From Mycolicibacterium sp. CR10 (GTDB lineage Bacteria > Actinomycetota > Actinomycetes > Mycobacteriales > Mycobacteriaceae): a stretch of DNA of 64,000 bases. Each line of letters opens with the position of its first letter. Position 1 is the first letter of the stretch. Made by a program: the position numbers and the translations under genes. The notes below the pieces were generated by a model, which worked only from the letters and a program-made list of their open reading frames with translations, did no database searches and had not been told where the DNA came from. Positions 1 through 9,618 of the stretch are shown here, piece after piece. Where the stretch lies: the NCBI RefSeq assembly GCF_005222675.1, contig NZ_STGE01000003.1:117823-181822 (forward strand). Reading direction: 5' to 3'.

Positions 1-78
1 TTCGCGGCCGATGTTCTCGATGTCCTCGGACGTGAGGTGGGCGGTCGGGTCGGTCTGGGCGGCTTGCAGAGTAGTCAT
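1..78 (-). CDS. desA3: Fatty acid desaturase, DesA3-like (N-terminal fragment, cut by window edge)
   Basis: Only the first 26 codons lie in the window; the gene runs off the left edge. The N-terminus contains AHLTSEDIENIGRE, which resembles the start of mycobacterial DesA3, the membrane stearoyl-CoA delta-9 desaturase. AAGGAG sits 5 bases upstream of the ATG. The reductase gene ends 25 bases upstream on the same strand, so the two look co-transcribed. DesA3 needs electrons from such a reductase (Rv3229c and Rv3230c in M. tuberculosis). The desaturase call leans on this neighbour as well as the short match. Confidence 0.75.
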   Translation of the reverse strand, partial: MTTLQAAQTDPTAHLTSEDIENIGRE

Positions 79-103
79 GGTGACTCCTTGACGTTGAGGT
101 CGT

Positions 104-1186
104 TCAGAGATCGATGGCACAGGGGCCCGCAGCGGCGGACACGCATGTCTGGATGGCGACGCCGTCGGCGGCCGTGGTGATTTCGCCGGTTCGCAGATCG
201 CGCACGGCGCCTTGGCGCAGCGGAGCGACGCACCCGAAGCAGATGCCCATCCGGCAGCCCGAAGGCATCAGGACTCCGGCGGCCTCGCCGGCGTCCAGCA
301 GGGTATCGGCACCGTCGGCGTCGACGGTGGTGTCGGACTTCGTGAAGTTCACGAGGCCACCTTCGCCGGCGCTCACGACGGTGGCGCGGAAGCGCTCGGT
401 GTGCAGTCGGTCGGCGATGCCGGCCTCGGCCCAGTGCTGTTCCAGGGCGTCGAGCATGCCGGCGGGGCCGCAGGCCCAGGTCTGGCGCTCCGTGACGTCG
501 TCGACCAGATCGTCGAGCCGCGCGACATCGAGCATTCCTTCGGTGTCGGTGTGCTTCTCCACCAACCGAATTCGGCCCTGTTCGGCCATCGCGCGCAGCT
601 CGGAGCCGAAGATGACGTCGCCGGCGGTCGGCGCTGAGTGCACGACCACGACGTCCGCGTCCTGGGCCTGCATGTTGCGCAGCATCCCCATCACCGGAGT
701 GATGCCGCTGCCTGCAGTCAGGAACAGGATCTTGGTCGGCATCCGCTCACCGAGGGTGAAGTCGCCTGCAGCCTGGTCGAGTTGGATGACGGTGCCGACG
801 GTGGCGCGCCGAACGAGGTGGTTGCTCACGACGCCGTCGGGAATGGCCTTCACCGCGATGGAGATGCACCCGTCGCGGCGGGCGGTGTCCGAGGTCAACG
901 AGTAGGCCCGCCACTGGCGGACGCCGTCCACGTCGATGCCGATCCGGACGTACTGGCCCGGAGTGTGCGACCGCCAGCCGCGCCCCGTCTTGATCACCAC
1001 GGTGACCGCATCGCGGGTTTCGGGCTCGATCGCGACGATGCGACCCCGCAGCGACGCTGAGCGCAGCGGGTCGATGACGTCAAGGTAGTCGGCGGGCACC
1101 AGCGGGGTGGTAAGCCGTCCTGCGAATGAGATGACCCGCTCCCGCAACGTGCCGACAGCGGTCGGTCGGGGTGCTGTTGTTGTCAT
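104..1186 (-). CDS. Flavin/2Fe-2S oxidoreductase, electron donor to the desaturase (Rv3230c-like)
   Basis: This is a 360-residue modular reductase. An FNR-type FAD domain comes first (RAYSLTS near residue 93), followed by an NAD(P)H domain (GSGITPVMGM, then ACGPAGML), and a C-terminal plant-type 2Fe-2S ferredoxin domain with Cys311, Cys316, Cys319 and Cys348. Proteins of this layout pass NADPH electrons to membrane desaturases, and the downstream gene is DesA3-like. The start is unusual: GGAGG lies only one base from the ATG, and ATG-GAG-GCA-TGA forms a three-codon frame overlapping the start. I see no better in-frame start. The gene is divergent from the PucR-type regulator, which may control it. 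Confidence 0.9.
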   Translation of the reverse strand: MTTTAPRPTAVGTLRERVISFAGRLTTPLVPADYLDVIDPLRSASLRGRIVAIEPETRDAVTVVIKTGRGWRSHTPGQYVRIGIDVDGVRQWRAYSLTSDTARRDGCISIAVKAIPDGVVSNHLVRRATVGTVIQLDQAAGDFTLGERMPTKILFLTAGSGITPVMGMLRNMQAQDADVVVVHSAPTAGDVIFGSELRAMAEQGRIRLVEKHTDTEGMLDVARLDDLVDDVTERQTWACGPAGMLDALEQHWAEAGIADRLHTERFRATVVSAGEGGLVNFTKSDTTVDADGADTLLDAGEAAGVLMPSGCRMGICFGCVAPLRQGAVRDLRTGEITTAADGVAIQTCVSAAAGPCAIDL

Positions 1187-1270
1187 GCCTCCATAGTGCT
1201 TTGTGTCCTAGGATAAGTTCTTGCGTCTCAGACGTGAATTACCGGGCAGTAACTATTCAATAGGAACAAA

Positions 1271-2491
1271 ATGGTGGTTGTAGCGACGGCGGGACCCCGT
1301 TTCACCGGGTTGGCCCTGAGCGAGGACGTCACATCGGCACTTCAGGCGGTGCTACCTCACATGGCGGAGCGCACCGTCGCCGCCGTCACGGTCGAGGTGC
1401 CGAGCTACGCCGATGCGTTCAGCGGTCGGATGGGTCAGAACATCGAGAACGCCGTGCAGATGGCACTCGGCGCGTTCCTGAGGCTGGCCACCCGCGCCGA
1501 GGACTCGGACGCCGCAGTTCAGCTGTCGCCCGCCCTGGACGGCGCGTACGAACTGGGACGCGGCGAGGCTCGGCACGGTCGGCCGATCGACGTGCTCCTG
1601 GCCGCCTACCGGGTGGGCGCCCGGGTGGCCTGGCGCGAGCTGTCGTCGACTGCGGTGCAAGCCGGACTGGATGCCACGACGATGTCGCGCTTCGCCGAAC
1701 TCGTCTTCGCGTTCATCGACGAACTGTCGGCATCAAGCGTTACCGGTCATGCCGACGAACTGGCCACCACGGGCCGCGTCCGGGATCGCTACCTCGACGC
1801 TCTCGGACGGCATCTGCTGGCAGGCGAGGCGGTCGAAACCCTCGAAGCCAGCGCGGAGAAAGCCGATTGGACACCGCCGAGGTCGCTGACCGCCGTCCTG
1901 CTGCCCACCACGCAAGCACGCGGTGTGACAACGGGTTTCGGCGCTGCGACACTGCAACTCAACGATGACCTACCCGGTGTCGACGCCACCGAGTCACTGA
2001 CCCTCGTGCTGGTCCCCGACATGGACGGACCCGCCCGGCGCCAGCTCTTCCGGGCGCTCGAGGGGCGCCGGTCCTGGGTGGGGCCGAGTCGGCCGTGGGC
2101 CGACGCGAAACTCTCCTATCAACGCGCAACCACGGCACGCAAGCTGGTCCCGACCGGTGCGGCCGAGGTCATCGACACCGACGAACACCTGGTGGAGCTG
2201 GTGCTCGGCGCTGACCGCGACGCGATCGACGACCTGCGACGACGTGTACTCGCGCCACTGGGGCAACTGCGTCCCGGCACCGCGGCGAATCTGGCGGCCA
2301 CCCTGCGGTCCTGGCTGCTCCACCAGGGTCATCGCGACGCCGTGGCCGCAGACCTGTTCGTGCATGCCCAGACCGTGCGGTACCGCATGACGCAACTGCG
2401 TGAGCTGTATGGCGACGCACTCGACGACCCACGGACCATCCTCGAGCTGACGGTGGCACTGGGTGTTCCGGAGACTTCTGACCCCGACTAG
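1271..2491 (+). CDS. PucR/CdaR-family transcriptional regulator
   Basis: This 406-residue protein ends in a PucR-type helix-turn-helix (about residues 345-395, including LFVHAQTVRYRM and LREL.GDALDDP). The N-terminal two thirds look like the ligand-sensing region usual in this family. AGGAAC four bases before the ATG serves as ribosome binding site. The gene is transcribed away from the desaturase reductase with 84 bases between the two starts. Local control of the desaturase operon is therefore the simplest guess, but no operator is obvious. Confidence 0.85.
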   Translation: MVVVATAGPRFTGLALSEDVTSALQAVLPHMAERTVAAVTVEVPSYADAFSGRMGQNIENAVQMALGAFLRLATRAEDSDAAVQLSPALDGAYELGRGEARHGRPIDVLLAAYRVGARVAWRELSSTAVQAGLDATTMSRFAELVFAFIDELSASSVTGHADELATTGRVRDRYLDALGRHLLAGEAVETLEASAEKADWTPPRSLTAVLLPTTQARGVTTGFGAATLQLNDDLPGVDATESLTLVLVPDMDGPARRQLFRALEGRRSWVGPSRPWADAKLSYQRATTARKLVPTGAAEVIDTDEHLVELVLGADRDAIDDLRRRVLAPLGQLRPGTAANLAATLRSWLLHQGHRDAVAADLFVHAQTVRYRMTQLRELYGDALDDPRTILELTVALGVPETSDPD

Positions 2492-2632
2492 TCAGCAGTC
2501 GCGCCGACCGCCCGGTGTGGCGGGATGGCTCGCCGAACCGCGCGGCACGTCTGAGCCCTTCCAGATTCCTCCTCTCATAGCGCTGGATTCCACGAAATCC
2601 TCGCTTGAACTGCGGTATTGCAACGAGATTCG

Positions 2633-2638
2633 TAGGAT
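2633..2638 (+). promoter_or_regulatory. Candidate -10 (TAGGAT) of a leaderless potA transcript
   Basis: TAGGAT ends 6 bases before the potA ATG, which puts the expected transcription start on the A of the ATG. No good -35 element is visible, which is common in mycobacteria. No strong Shine-Dalgarno precedes the ATG. Confidence 0.45.
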
Positions 2639-2644
2639 GCCTGA

Positions 2645-3760
2645 ATGCCCTCCGGAACGGCCGTGTCACAGCGTGGCGCCGATCCTGCCCCGGGTGCGGC
2701 CGTCCCGCAGATCGAGCTGATCGGTGTACGCAAGGAGTTCGGGGATACCCGAAACAGAGTGGTGGCCGTCGAAGGCGCCGACCTCGCCATCGGCGACGGT
2801 GAGTTGTTCGCGATCCTGGGCCCCTCGGGCTCGGGAAAAACCACCCTGCTGCGGCTGATCGCCGGATTCGAACAGCCCACCGAGGGCACCATCAAGCTGG
2901 GCGGCAGGGACGTCACCGCGCTGCCGCCCGCGCGTCGCGATGCCAACACCGTCTTCCAGCAGTACGCGCTGTTCCCGCATATGACCGTGGCGCAGAACGT
3001 GGAGTACGGTCTGCGCGTCCGCGGCGTCGGACGAGACGAACGTCGGCGCCGAGCCGCTGAGGCCCTCGAGATGGTCCGCCTCGCCGGTTACGAAACACGC
3101 AAGCCCGCCGAGCTCTCCGGTGGTCAGCAGCAGCGGGTGGCGCTGGCGCGCGCCCTGGTCGGACGGCCCCGCGTCCTGCTCCTCGACGAGCCGCTCGGCG
3201 CGCTCGACCTGAAGCTGCGGGAACAGATGCAGGTCGAGCTCAAGGCGATTCAGCGCGAGGTCGGCATCACCTTCGTCATCGTGACCCACGACCAGGACGA
3301 GGCTCTGACGCTGTGCGACCGGCTCGTGGTGCTCAACAACGGCCGCATCGAACAGATCGGGGCCGCCCGCGAGGTCTACGAGAACCCCGCCAATCGGTTC
3401 GTCGCGGACTTCGTCGGCACCTCGAACGTGCTCGACGGAGCCGCCGCCGAGGCGGTGCTCGGCAGGCGGGGCACCTTCGCGATCCGGCCCGAACGTATCG
3501 AGGTGCTCGTCGGTGCCGCCGCCGTCCCGTCGGGCCTTCACAGCGTGACCGCCGAGGTTGCCGAGGTGGTCTACGCCGGCCCGATCACCCGGGTCGCGGC
3601 CACCGTCACCGGCCTGGCCGAAACGGTGCGACTCACCGCGACCTTGCTGTCGGCCGAGGCATCCACGGCCATCGCACACGCCACCCCTGTCGTCCTGGCA
3701 TGGCCCGACACGGCCGTCCTCGATCTCACATCGGATCAACCGAAGGAGTCTCATGAGTAA
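2645..3760 (+). CDS. potA: Spermidine/putrescine-type ABC transporter ATP-binding protein
   Basis: This 371-residue ATPase has Walker A GPSGSGKTT at residues 59-67, the signature LSGGQQQR, Walker B LLLDEPLGALD, the switch His in VTHDQDEA, and a C-terminal TOBE-like region. This is the layout of PotA/MalK-class importer ATPases. The order potA, potD, potB, potC and the overlaps at each junction indicate one operon. Substrate is inferred from the family; polyamines are most likely, but related importers take other small cationic solutes. The first 20 residues are unconserved-looking, so a start further in (GTG at 2663) is possible. Confidence 0.9.
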   Translation: MPSGTAVSQRGADPAPGAAVPQIELIGVRKEFGDTRNRVVAVEGADLAIGDGELFAILGPSGSGKTTLLRLIAGFEQPTEGTIKLGGRDVTALPPARRDANTVFQQYALFPHMTVAQNVEYGLRVRGVGRDERRRRAAEALEMVRLAGYETRKPAELSGGQQQRVALARALVGRPRVLLLDEPLGALDLKLREQMQVELKAIQREVGITFVIVTHDQDEALTLCDRLVVLNNGRIEQIGAAREVYENPANRFVADFVGTSNVLDGAAAEAVLGRRGTFAIRPERIEVLVGAAAVPSGLHSVTAEVAEVVYAGPITRVAATVTGLAETVRLTATLLSAEASTAIAHATPVVLAWPDTAVLDLTSDQPKESHE

Positions 3761-4943
3761 CACCTTTCGCCGTCTGGGCATCGCGCTGGCGGTGGGCGCG
3801 CTGGTGCTCGCCGGCTGTTCGAGTTCGGGCGATTCCGGTGGCACCGCGGAAGGTCCACCCGAGATGGAGGCCGCCACCGCGGTCGGCGACGGTGAGGGCG
3901 AACTCAACCTCATCGCCTGGGCCGGCTACGTGGAGAACGGCTCCAACGACCCGGCGGTCGACTGGGTGACGCCGTTCGAGAAGGAGACCGGCTGCAAGGT
4001 CAACGTGAAGCTCGGCAACACCTCCGACGAGATGGTTCAACTGATGCGGACCGGACAGTACGACGGCGTGTCAGCCTCCGGTGATGCCACATTGCGGCTG
4101 ATCTACGCCGGCGACGTGGCCCCGGTGAACACCGACCTGACGCCCAACTACGCCACCGTGGTGCCCTTCCTGAAGGACAAGCCCTGGAACTCCGTCGACG
4201 GCCAGATGTACGGCGTGCCGCACGGCTGGGGTGCCAACCTGCTGATGTACAACACCGACGCGGTCACGCCCGCGCCGGACTCCTGGGGCGCGGTGTTCCC
4301 CGGCGCGCCCGAGTTCAAGGGCAAGGTCACCGCGTACGACTCACCCATCTACATCGCCGACGCGGCGCTGTACCTGTCGAAGACCAAGCCCGAACTCGGC
4401 ATCAAGGATCCCTACTCCCTGACCGCCGAACAGCTCGACGCCGCAGTCGATCTGCTCAAACAACAGAAGGAGAACATCGGCGAGTACTGGTCGGATTACA
4501 CGAAGGAGGTGCAGGCCTTCGAATCCGGCACCACGGTGATCGGGACCAGCTGGCAGGTGATCGCCAACACCATCGAGGCCGACGCCAAGGTCAAGATCGG
4601 CACGGTCCTGCCCAAGGAAGGCTCCACCGGCTGGTCGGACACCTGGATGCTCGCATCCAACGCCGCGCATCCCAACTGCATGTACAAGTGGATGGACTAC
4701 ATCATTTCGCCGGAAGCCAACGCGCAGGTGGCCGAATACTTCGGTGAGGCACCCTCGCAGACGAAGTCGTGCGATCTGACCGCGGACAAGGCGCACTGCG
4801 CCACCTACCACGCCGACGACGCCGCGTACGCGGAGCAGATCCACTACTGGACCACGCCGCAGACCAAATGCGTCGACGGCAGCGGTGACAACTGCACCAG
4901 CTACGACGAGTGGGTCAACAAGTGGCAGGAGATCAAGGGCTGA
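3753..4943 (+). CDS. potD: Spermidine/putrescine-type substrate-binding lipoprotein
   Basis: This 396-residue protein is an exported solute receptor. A signal peptide ends in the lipobox LAGC (Cys near residue 24), followed by a Ser/Gly-rich linker. The mature part resembles PotD/PotF-type binding proteins (early LNLIAWAGYVENG, later WVTPFEKETGCKV). The chosen ATG overlaps the end of potA by 8 bases and has AAGGAG five bases upstream, so an upstream extension of the frame is not used. Several Cys residues near the C-terminus (for example in KCVDGSGDNC) could form disulfides outside the membrane. Confidence 0.9.
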   Translation: MSNTFRRLGIALAVGALVLAGCSSSGDSGGTAEGPPEMEAATAVGDGEGELNLIAWAGYVENGSNDPAVDWVTPFEKETGCKVNVKLGNTSDEMVQLMRTGQYDGVSASGDATLRLIYAGDVAPVNTDLTPNYATVVPFLKDKPWNSVDGQMYGVPHGWGANLLMYNTDAVTPAPDSWGAVFPGAPEFKGKVTAYDSPIYIADAALYLSKTKPELGIKDPYSLTAEQLDAAVDLLKQQKENIGEYWSDYTKEVQAFESGTTVIGTSWQVIANTIEADAKVKIGTVLPKEGSTGWSDTWMLASNAAHPNCMYKWMDYIISPEANAQVAEYFGEAPSQTKSCDLTADKAHCATYHADDAAYAEQIHYWTTPQTKCVDGSGDNCTSYDEWVNKWQEIKG

Positions 4944-5785
4944 TGCCTTTGGCGCCGCGACTGCGGGAACGGGCGGCGCTGGCGTTCCTGTTGATCCCGC
5001 CGCTGGGGTGGCTGATCCTGGCCTACCTGGGATCGCTTGCGGTGCTACTGGTCTCAGCTTTCTGGGGTACCAACAGCTTCACCGGCAAGGTCGTGCACAC
5101 CTTCACCGGCGACAACATCGTCCGGGTGCTGACCGACCCCGTCATCAGGACCGTCACCCTGCGCACGGTCGCAGTAGCACTCGCTGTCACGGTGTTGTGC
5201 GCAGTGCTCGCCGTCCCTCTGGCGCTCTTCATGGCCAAGTTCGCGTCACCGACGGTCCGCATCGCGCTGGTGGTCGCCATCACCACCCCGCTGTGGGCGA
5301 GCTATCTGGTGAAGGCGTACGCCTGGCGGATGCTGTTGTCGCCGGAGGGCGGTCCGCTGTCATGGGCCTCCGGATGGTCGCCCGGCTACGGGTTGGTCGC
5401 CACCGTGATCACGCTGACGTATTTGTGGTTGCCCTACATGGTGATTCCGGTGTTCGCGGCATTCCAGCGGGTTCCCGACGCCTTGGTGGACGCCAGTTCC
5501 GACCTCGGGGCCTCCGACCTGAGCACCCTGCGGTTGGTGGTCGCACCCATGATCTTTCCGGGTATCGCCGCGGGGTCGATCTTCACGTTCTCGCTGTCGC
5601 TTGGCGACTACATCGCCGTACAGATCGTCGGCGGCAAGACCCAGCTGTTGGGCAACGTCATCTACGGGCAGCTGGTCACCGCGAACAACCAGCCCATGGC
5701 TGCGGCGCTGTCCCTCATCCCGCTGTTGGCGATCGTGCTGTACCTGCTCGCCATGCGGCGCACCGGTGCATTGGAGAGCGTCTGA
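4943..5785 (+). CDS. potB: Polyamine-type ABC transporter permease
   Basis: This 280-residue inner-membrane permease has six predicted hydrophobic segments. The EAA-type loop reads DALVDASSDLGASDLSTLR and contacts the ATPase. The ATG shares a base with the TGA of potD (TGATG), so translation is probably coupled. It should form a heterodimer with the next permease. Confidence 0.9.
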   Translation: MPLAPRLRERAALAFLLIPPLGWLILAYLGSLAVLLVSAFWGTNSFTGKVVHTFTGDNIVRVLTDPVIRTVTLRTVAVALAVTVLCAVLAVPLALFMAKFASPTVRIALVVAITTPLWASYLVKAYAWRMLLSPEGGPLSWASGWSPGYGLVATVITLTYLWLPYMVIPVFAAFQRVPDALVDASSDLGASDLSTLRLVVAPMIFPGIAAGSIFTFSLSLGDYIAVQIVGGKTQLLGNVIYGQLVTANNQPMAAALSLIPLLAIVLYLLAMRRTGALESV

Positions 5786-6585
5786 TGCTGTCGACGCGGC
5801 TGCGTGCCCTCACCCGGGGATGGACCGTCCTGGTCCTGATATTCGTCTATGCGCCACTGCTGTTGGTGGTCGTCAACGCGTTCAACAGTTCCAAGACGTT
5901 CGCCTTCCCGCCGTCGGGGTTCACGCTGCAGTGGTGGCGCGCCGCGTGGAACAGCGAGGGCATGTGGACCTCGCTCGGTAACTCGGTGGTCGTCGGGCTG
6001 GCGGCCACCGGCGTTGCCCTGGTCTTGGGGACCATGATCGCGTTCGCCGTGCAACGCTACGACTTCTTCGGCAGGCAGACCGTCAATCTCCTTGTGGTGC
6101 TGCCGATCACGCTGCCGGGCATTGTCACCGGTATCGCGCTGAACGCGACGTTCACCTCGGCGCTGGGCATCACCCTCGGCATGGCGACCGTGATCATCGG
6201 CCACGCCACGTTCTGCATGGTCATCGTGTTCAACAACACCCAGGCGCGGCTGCGACGCCTCGGCACCAGCCTCGAAGACGCATCCGCTGACCTGGGGGCA
6301 TCGTCGTGGCAGACGTTCCGATTCGTGACGTTCCCGATGATGCGCGGCGCACTGGTCGCCGGGGCGATCCTGGCCTTCGCGCTGAGCTTCGACGAGATCG
6401 TGGTGACGACGTTCACCGCCGGACCCGCGGTGCAGACGCTGCCCATCTGGATCTTCGGGAATCTGTTCCGCCCCAACCAGGCTCCGGTGATCAACGTCGT
6501 CGCCGCGGCGCTGACCATCGCCGCGATCGTTCCGGTCTGGTTGGCACAGCGGTTCGGCGGCGACCCCGCGGGGACACGCATCTAG
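5785..6585 (+). CDS. potC: Polyamine-type ABC transporter permease
   Basis: This 266-residue second permease of the importer has multiple membrane segments and an EAA loop (LEDASADLGASSWQTFR). Its ATG overlaps the potB stop (TGATG). It closes the operon; a short hairpin follows within 10 bases of the stop. Confidence 0.9.
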   Translation: MLSTRLRALTRGWTVLVLIFVYAPLLLVVVNAFNSSKTFAFPPSGFTLQWWRAAWNSEGMWTSLGNSVVVGLAATGVALVLGTMIAFAVQRYDFFGRQTVNLLVVLPITLPGIVTGIALNATFTSALGITLGMATVIIGHATFCMVIVFNNTQARLRRLGTSLEDASADLGASSWQTFRFVTFPMMRGALVAGAILAFALSFDEIVVTTFTAGPAVQTLPIWIFGNLFRPNQAPVINVVAAALTIAAIVPVWLAQRFGGDPAGTRI

Positions 6586-6593
6586 ATCGGGCG

Positions 6594-6613
6594 TGTCCAC
6601 CAATCGGTGGACA
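6594..6613 (+). terminator. Hairpin after potC
   Basis: TGTCCACC pairs perfectly with GGTGGACA across the four-base loop AATC. There is no U-tract, which is normal for mycobacterial terminator hairpins. It lies just after potC. Confidence 0.5.
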
Positions 6614-6706
6614 GCTGGTTCCACCGGAAGATCACCCCATCAGCGGATGGGAATCGTGGTCGCCACGCGGCATCGTCGGTGTCTACCAACCAGAAGGAGA
6701 TGCCCC

Positions 6707-7156
6707 ATGGCACACAGGACGAATCACCACAGCCTCAGCACCCGCGTCGCGCTGTTCGCCGGAACCGCAGTGGGTTTCGCGGCGGTCGCGGTGGCGACGT
6801 CGGCTGGTGCGCATTCCGACACCAACGACGACACGATCTCGTCCGGCGGACCGGTGTCGTCGAGTTCCGGCGGCACGACCGTCCGTGACGAGGACAAGCC
6901 GACCGGGACCGAACTGACGGGATCGAACACCGACAGCGTCACGCCGCGCCCTGACGTGTGGCGATCGGCGCCCCCTAGGCAGGAGATGACTCCGTCGATG
7001 ACGGAACCGCCGGTTGCGACCGGTGACGACTGGGCTCCCGAAATCGGACAGTCGATCACGTCGGTCTACGACGTCAAACCACCAGGCGCCGGTACCTCGG
7101 TATCGCCACTCGATCCGCGCGGGTCAACCCTCTTCGACATCGGGGGTTGGCAGTAG
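6707..7156 (+). CDS. Small secreted protein of unknown function
   Basis: This 149-residue protein has a Sec-type signal peptide (hydrophobic RVALFAGTAVGFAAVAVATS followed by AGA/HS). The mature part is hydrophilic and rich in Ser, Gly, Thr and Pro, with no domain I recognise. AGAAGGAG sits 6 bases upstream of the ATG, which excludes an upstream in-frame extension. It lies alone behind the potC terminator, so it is probably its own transcript. Confidence 0.75.
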   Translation: MAHRTNHHSLSTRVALFAGTAVGFAAVAVATSAGAHSDTNDDTISSGGPVSSSSGGTTVRDEDKPTGTELTGSNTDSVTPRPDVWRSAPPRQEMTPSMTEPPVATGDDWAPEIGQSITSVYDVKPPGAGTSVSPLDPRGSTLFDIGGWQ

Positions 7157-7299
7157 CAGCGCGCACCGCTGGGACGCGGCCGATCCCCTGCTGCCTTGAC
7201 CGGGTCGGCCGCGTCGAACTGGGCCATTCGGTGGACACGGTCGGCACGTCACCGGTCCTACACCCCAAACATTGTCGCCGGAAAGGACATGATGAGACG

Positions 7300-8076
7300 G
7301 TGAACCTGCTACCGACAGCCTTGCAGCCACCCAAGGTGACCATCAGCGACGACGCCGTCGAGGACGCGTTGGGGCGCGCCGTGCGGATCATCAACCCGCT
7401 GCTGGGCGTGTTGTGGGGAACTGATCCGCTTGGCCTGAAGCGACGCACCCCCGACGACGGGGACGACGGCCCTCTCGACAAGGTCGCTGATGGAGTCGGT
7501 TGGGTTCTGAACGCCGCTGACGTTCCGGGCACGCTCGCGTGGGACGACATGGACACCGATGCACGGATCAACTGGTGGGTGTGGCGCGTCGGCGCGTTGA
7601 ACACGGTCGCGGTCGCCTTTCCCGGAGTCCTTGGCGCAGTGGGGCGCCGGCTGCCGATTCAGGATCTCCTCGGGTTCGTCAGCCAGGCGATCGTGCTGTG
7701 CGCGGTGGCCGGTGAACTGGGCGTGTCCGATCATCATCAGCAGGTTCGCATGCTGGCCACGGTGCTGTGTCACCGCGACCTCACCCGCGTCGAGGGCGGC
7801 GCGGACGTCGACGCGCCGTCGGACGACATCCCGCACACCCCGCTGGGCGTCGCGAAAGCACTGTGGAAACTCGTGGGGTTGTTCGACGCGGTCAGCGACG
7901 AGCTCGGCAAGCGCCCCCATCCGCGGGCGCCCTTCAGGTATCTGGGAATGCTGCCCGCACTCGGTGCGATCGCCGCCTATTTCGGCGAGTGCGGTGCGCT
8001 CGCCCGAGCCGCGAAAGCAGGACAGCGGTGGGTCAAGGACCACGCCGATTACCGAAATCCGATCCCCCACCCCTGA
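7300..8076 (+). CDS. Protein of unknown function with hydrophobic segments
   Basis: This 258-residue protein is one I cannot assign. It has an acidic stretch (PDDGDDGPLD), and hydrophobic segments around PGVLGAVG, FVSQAIVLCAVAGELGV and GMLPALGAIAAYFGECGALARAA. These hint at a membrane-associated, weakly EcsC-like fold, but this is a guess. I chose GTG at 7300 because GAAAGGAC lies upstream. The ATGs just before it are in another frame and hit a stop within five codons. The FAD monooxygenase starts 20 bases after its stop, so the two may be co-transcribed. Confidence 0.65.
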   Translation: MNLLPTALQPPKVTISDDAVEDALGRAVRIINPLLGVLWGTDPLGLKRRTPDDGDDGPLDKVADGVGWVLNAADVPGTLAWDDMDTDARINWWVWRVGALNTVAVAFPGVLGAVGRRLPIQDLLGFVSQAIVLCAVAGELGVSDHHQQVRMLATVLCHRDLTRVEGGADVDAPSDDIPHTPLGVAKALWKLVGLFDAVSDELGKRPHPRAPFRYLGMLPALGAIAAYFGECGALARAAKAGQRWVKDHADYRNPIPHP

Positions 8077-8096
8077 CATTCCGCAACCATGGTGGC

Positions 8097-9338
8097 GTGA
8101 GCGAGAAGACCACCTGTGCCATCGTCGGCGGCGGTCCCGCCGGGATGGTGCTCGGGTTGCTGCTGGCCCGCGCCGGCGTGGACGTCACCGTTCTCGAGAA
8201 GCACGCCGACTTCCTGCGTGACTTCCGTGGCGACACCGTGCATCCCACCACCCTGCGGCTCCTTGACGAGCTCGGGCTGTGGCCGAAGTTCGCTGCGTTG
8301 CCGCAGAGCCAGCTCCGGAAGGCCACCTTCGACGTCGCCCCCGGGCATTCCGTCACGCTGGTCGACTTCGAGCGGTTGCGCCGCCAGCCGCATCCGTACG
8401 TAGCGATGGTGCCGCAGTGGGACCTGCTCAACCTTCTGGCCGAGGCCGGTCAGTCCGAGCCCACCTTTACGCTACGGATGAGCACCGAGGTCACCGGCCT
8501 GCTGCACGAGGGCAACCGGGTCGTGGGCGTGCGGTACGAGGGCACTGACGGCCCCGGTGAGCTGCGCGCCGACCTGACCGTCGGATGCGACGGACGATGG
8601 TCACTGGTACGCCGCGACGCCGGATTCCAAGTCCGGGAGTGGCCGGTCAGCTTCGACGCCTGGTGGTTCCGCTTGCCGCGACGAGAGGACGACCAGGGCT
8701 ACACCCTGTTCCCGCGCGTGGCCCCGGGCAAAGCGATGATCGTGATCCCGCGGGTGGGCTATCTACAGATCGCTCTGCTCATCCCCAAGGGATCGAACGA
8801 CAGGCTGCGGGCGCGCGGCCTCGACGCGTTCCACACCGATGTCCTGGAGTTGCTTCCCGAGGCCGCTGACACCGTCGACACGATCACTACGCTCGACGAC
8901 GTCAAGCATCTCGATGTGCACATGAATCGGGTGCACCGCTGGCACACCGACGGGCTGCTGTGCATCGGTGACGCCGCGCACGCCATGTCGCCGGCAGGCG
9001 GGGTGGGAATCAACGTGGCCGTGCAGGACGGGGTGGCGGCCGCCAGGTTGCTCGCCGAGCCGCTGCGACGGGGCGGTATGACCGACCGCGAGCTGGCCGC
9101 CGTTCGACGTCGCCGCATCTTCCCCACCGCCGTCACCCAGGCGCTGCAGCGACAGATCGACAAGCGGCTGCTGGGGCCGATCGTGCGCGGTGAGGGTCAG
9201 GCTGGTCTGCCGCCCATCTTGGTCCGAGCCGTGGAACTCATGCCGTGGCTCTCCGTCATCCCCGGTTATCTTGTGGGCGTCGGTGTGCGGCCTGAACGTG
9301 CGCCGGATTTTGCGCGCCGGGCGCCCCAACTGCCCTAG
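8097..9338 (+). CDS. FAD-dependent monooxygenase (PHBH/UbiH class)
   Basis: This 413-residue flavoprotein has the N-terminal dinucleotide motif VGGGPAGMVLG with the acidic residue in VLEKHADF. It carries VGCDGRWS in the middle, and the second FAD motif CIGDAAHAMSPAGGVGIN near residue 290. These are marks of class A aromatic hydroxylases. The substrate cannot be read from the sequence. The start is GTG; the ATG just upstream is out of frame and closes after three codons. Confidence 0.85.
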   Translation: MSEKTTCAIVGGGPAGMVLGLLLARAGVDVTVLEKHADFLRDFRGDTVHPTTLRLLDELGLWPKFAALPQSQLRKATFDVAPGHSVTLVDFERLRRQPHPYVAMVPQWDLLNLLAEAGQSEPTFTLRMSTEVTGLLHEGNRVVGVRYEGTDGPGELRADLTVGCDGRWSLVRRDAGFQVREWPVSFDAWWFRLPRREDDQGYTLFPRVAPGKAMIVIPRVGYLQIALLIPKGSNDRLRARGLDAFHTDVLELLPEAADTVDTITTLDDVKHLDVHMNRVHRWHTDGLLCIGDAAHAMSPAGGVGINVAVQDGVAAARLLAEPLRRGGMTDRELAAVRRRRIFPTAVTQALQRQIDKRLLGPIVRGEGQAGLPPILVRAVELMPWLSVIPGYLVGVGVRPERAPDFARRAPQLP

Positions 9339-9618
9339 TTCGCCGTTCCCCAACCCGGGGCACACTGCCCCCACGCGGGCGTTCACCCCGGAATGGCAGC
9401 CGCGGCACCCCACCGAACTGAATTCTCGCGAAACTGCCACCCTCGCAGACGCTTTCAACGCCGTTGGATCCTTGGGAATCGCAGGCGGAATCGACCACTC
9501 ATGCCGACATCCGAAGGCGGTCCTCGGTAGTCTAGACGGTTGATCAATTCGACCTTCGCAGATTGACCGTCGGCGTAGTGTTCAGCGCTGCCATCCCCCT
9601 TCCACACAAGGAGCCAGG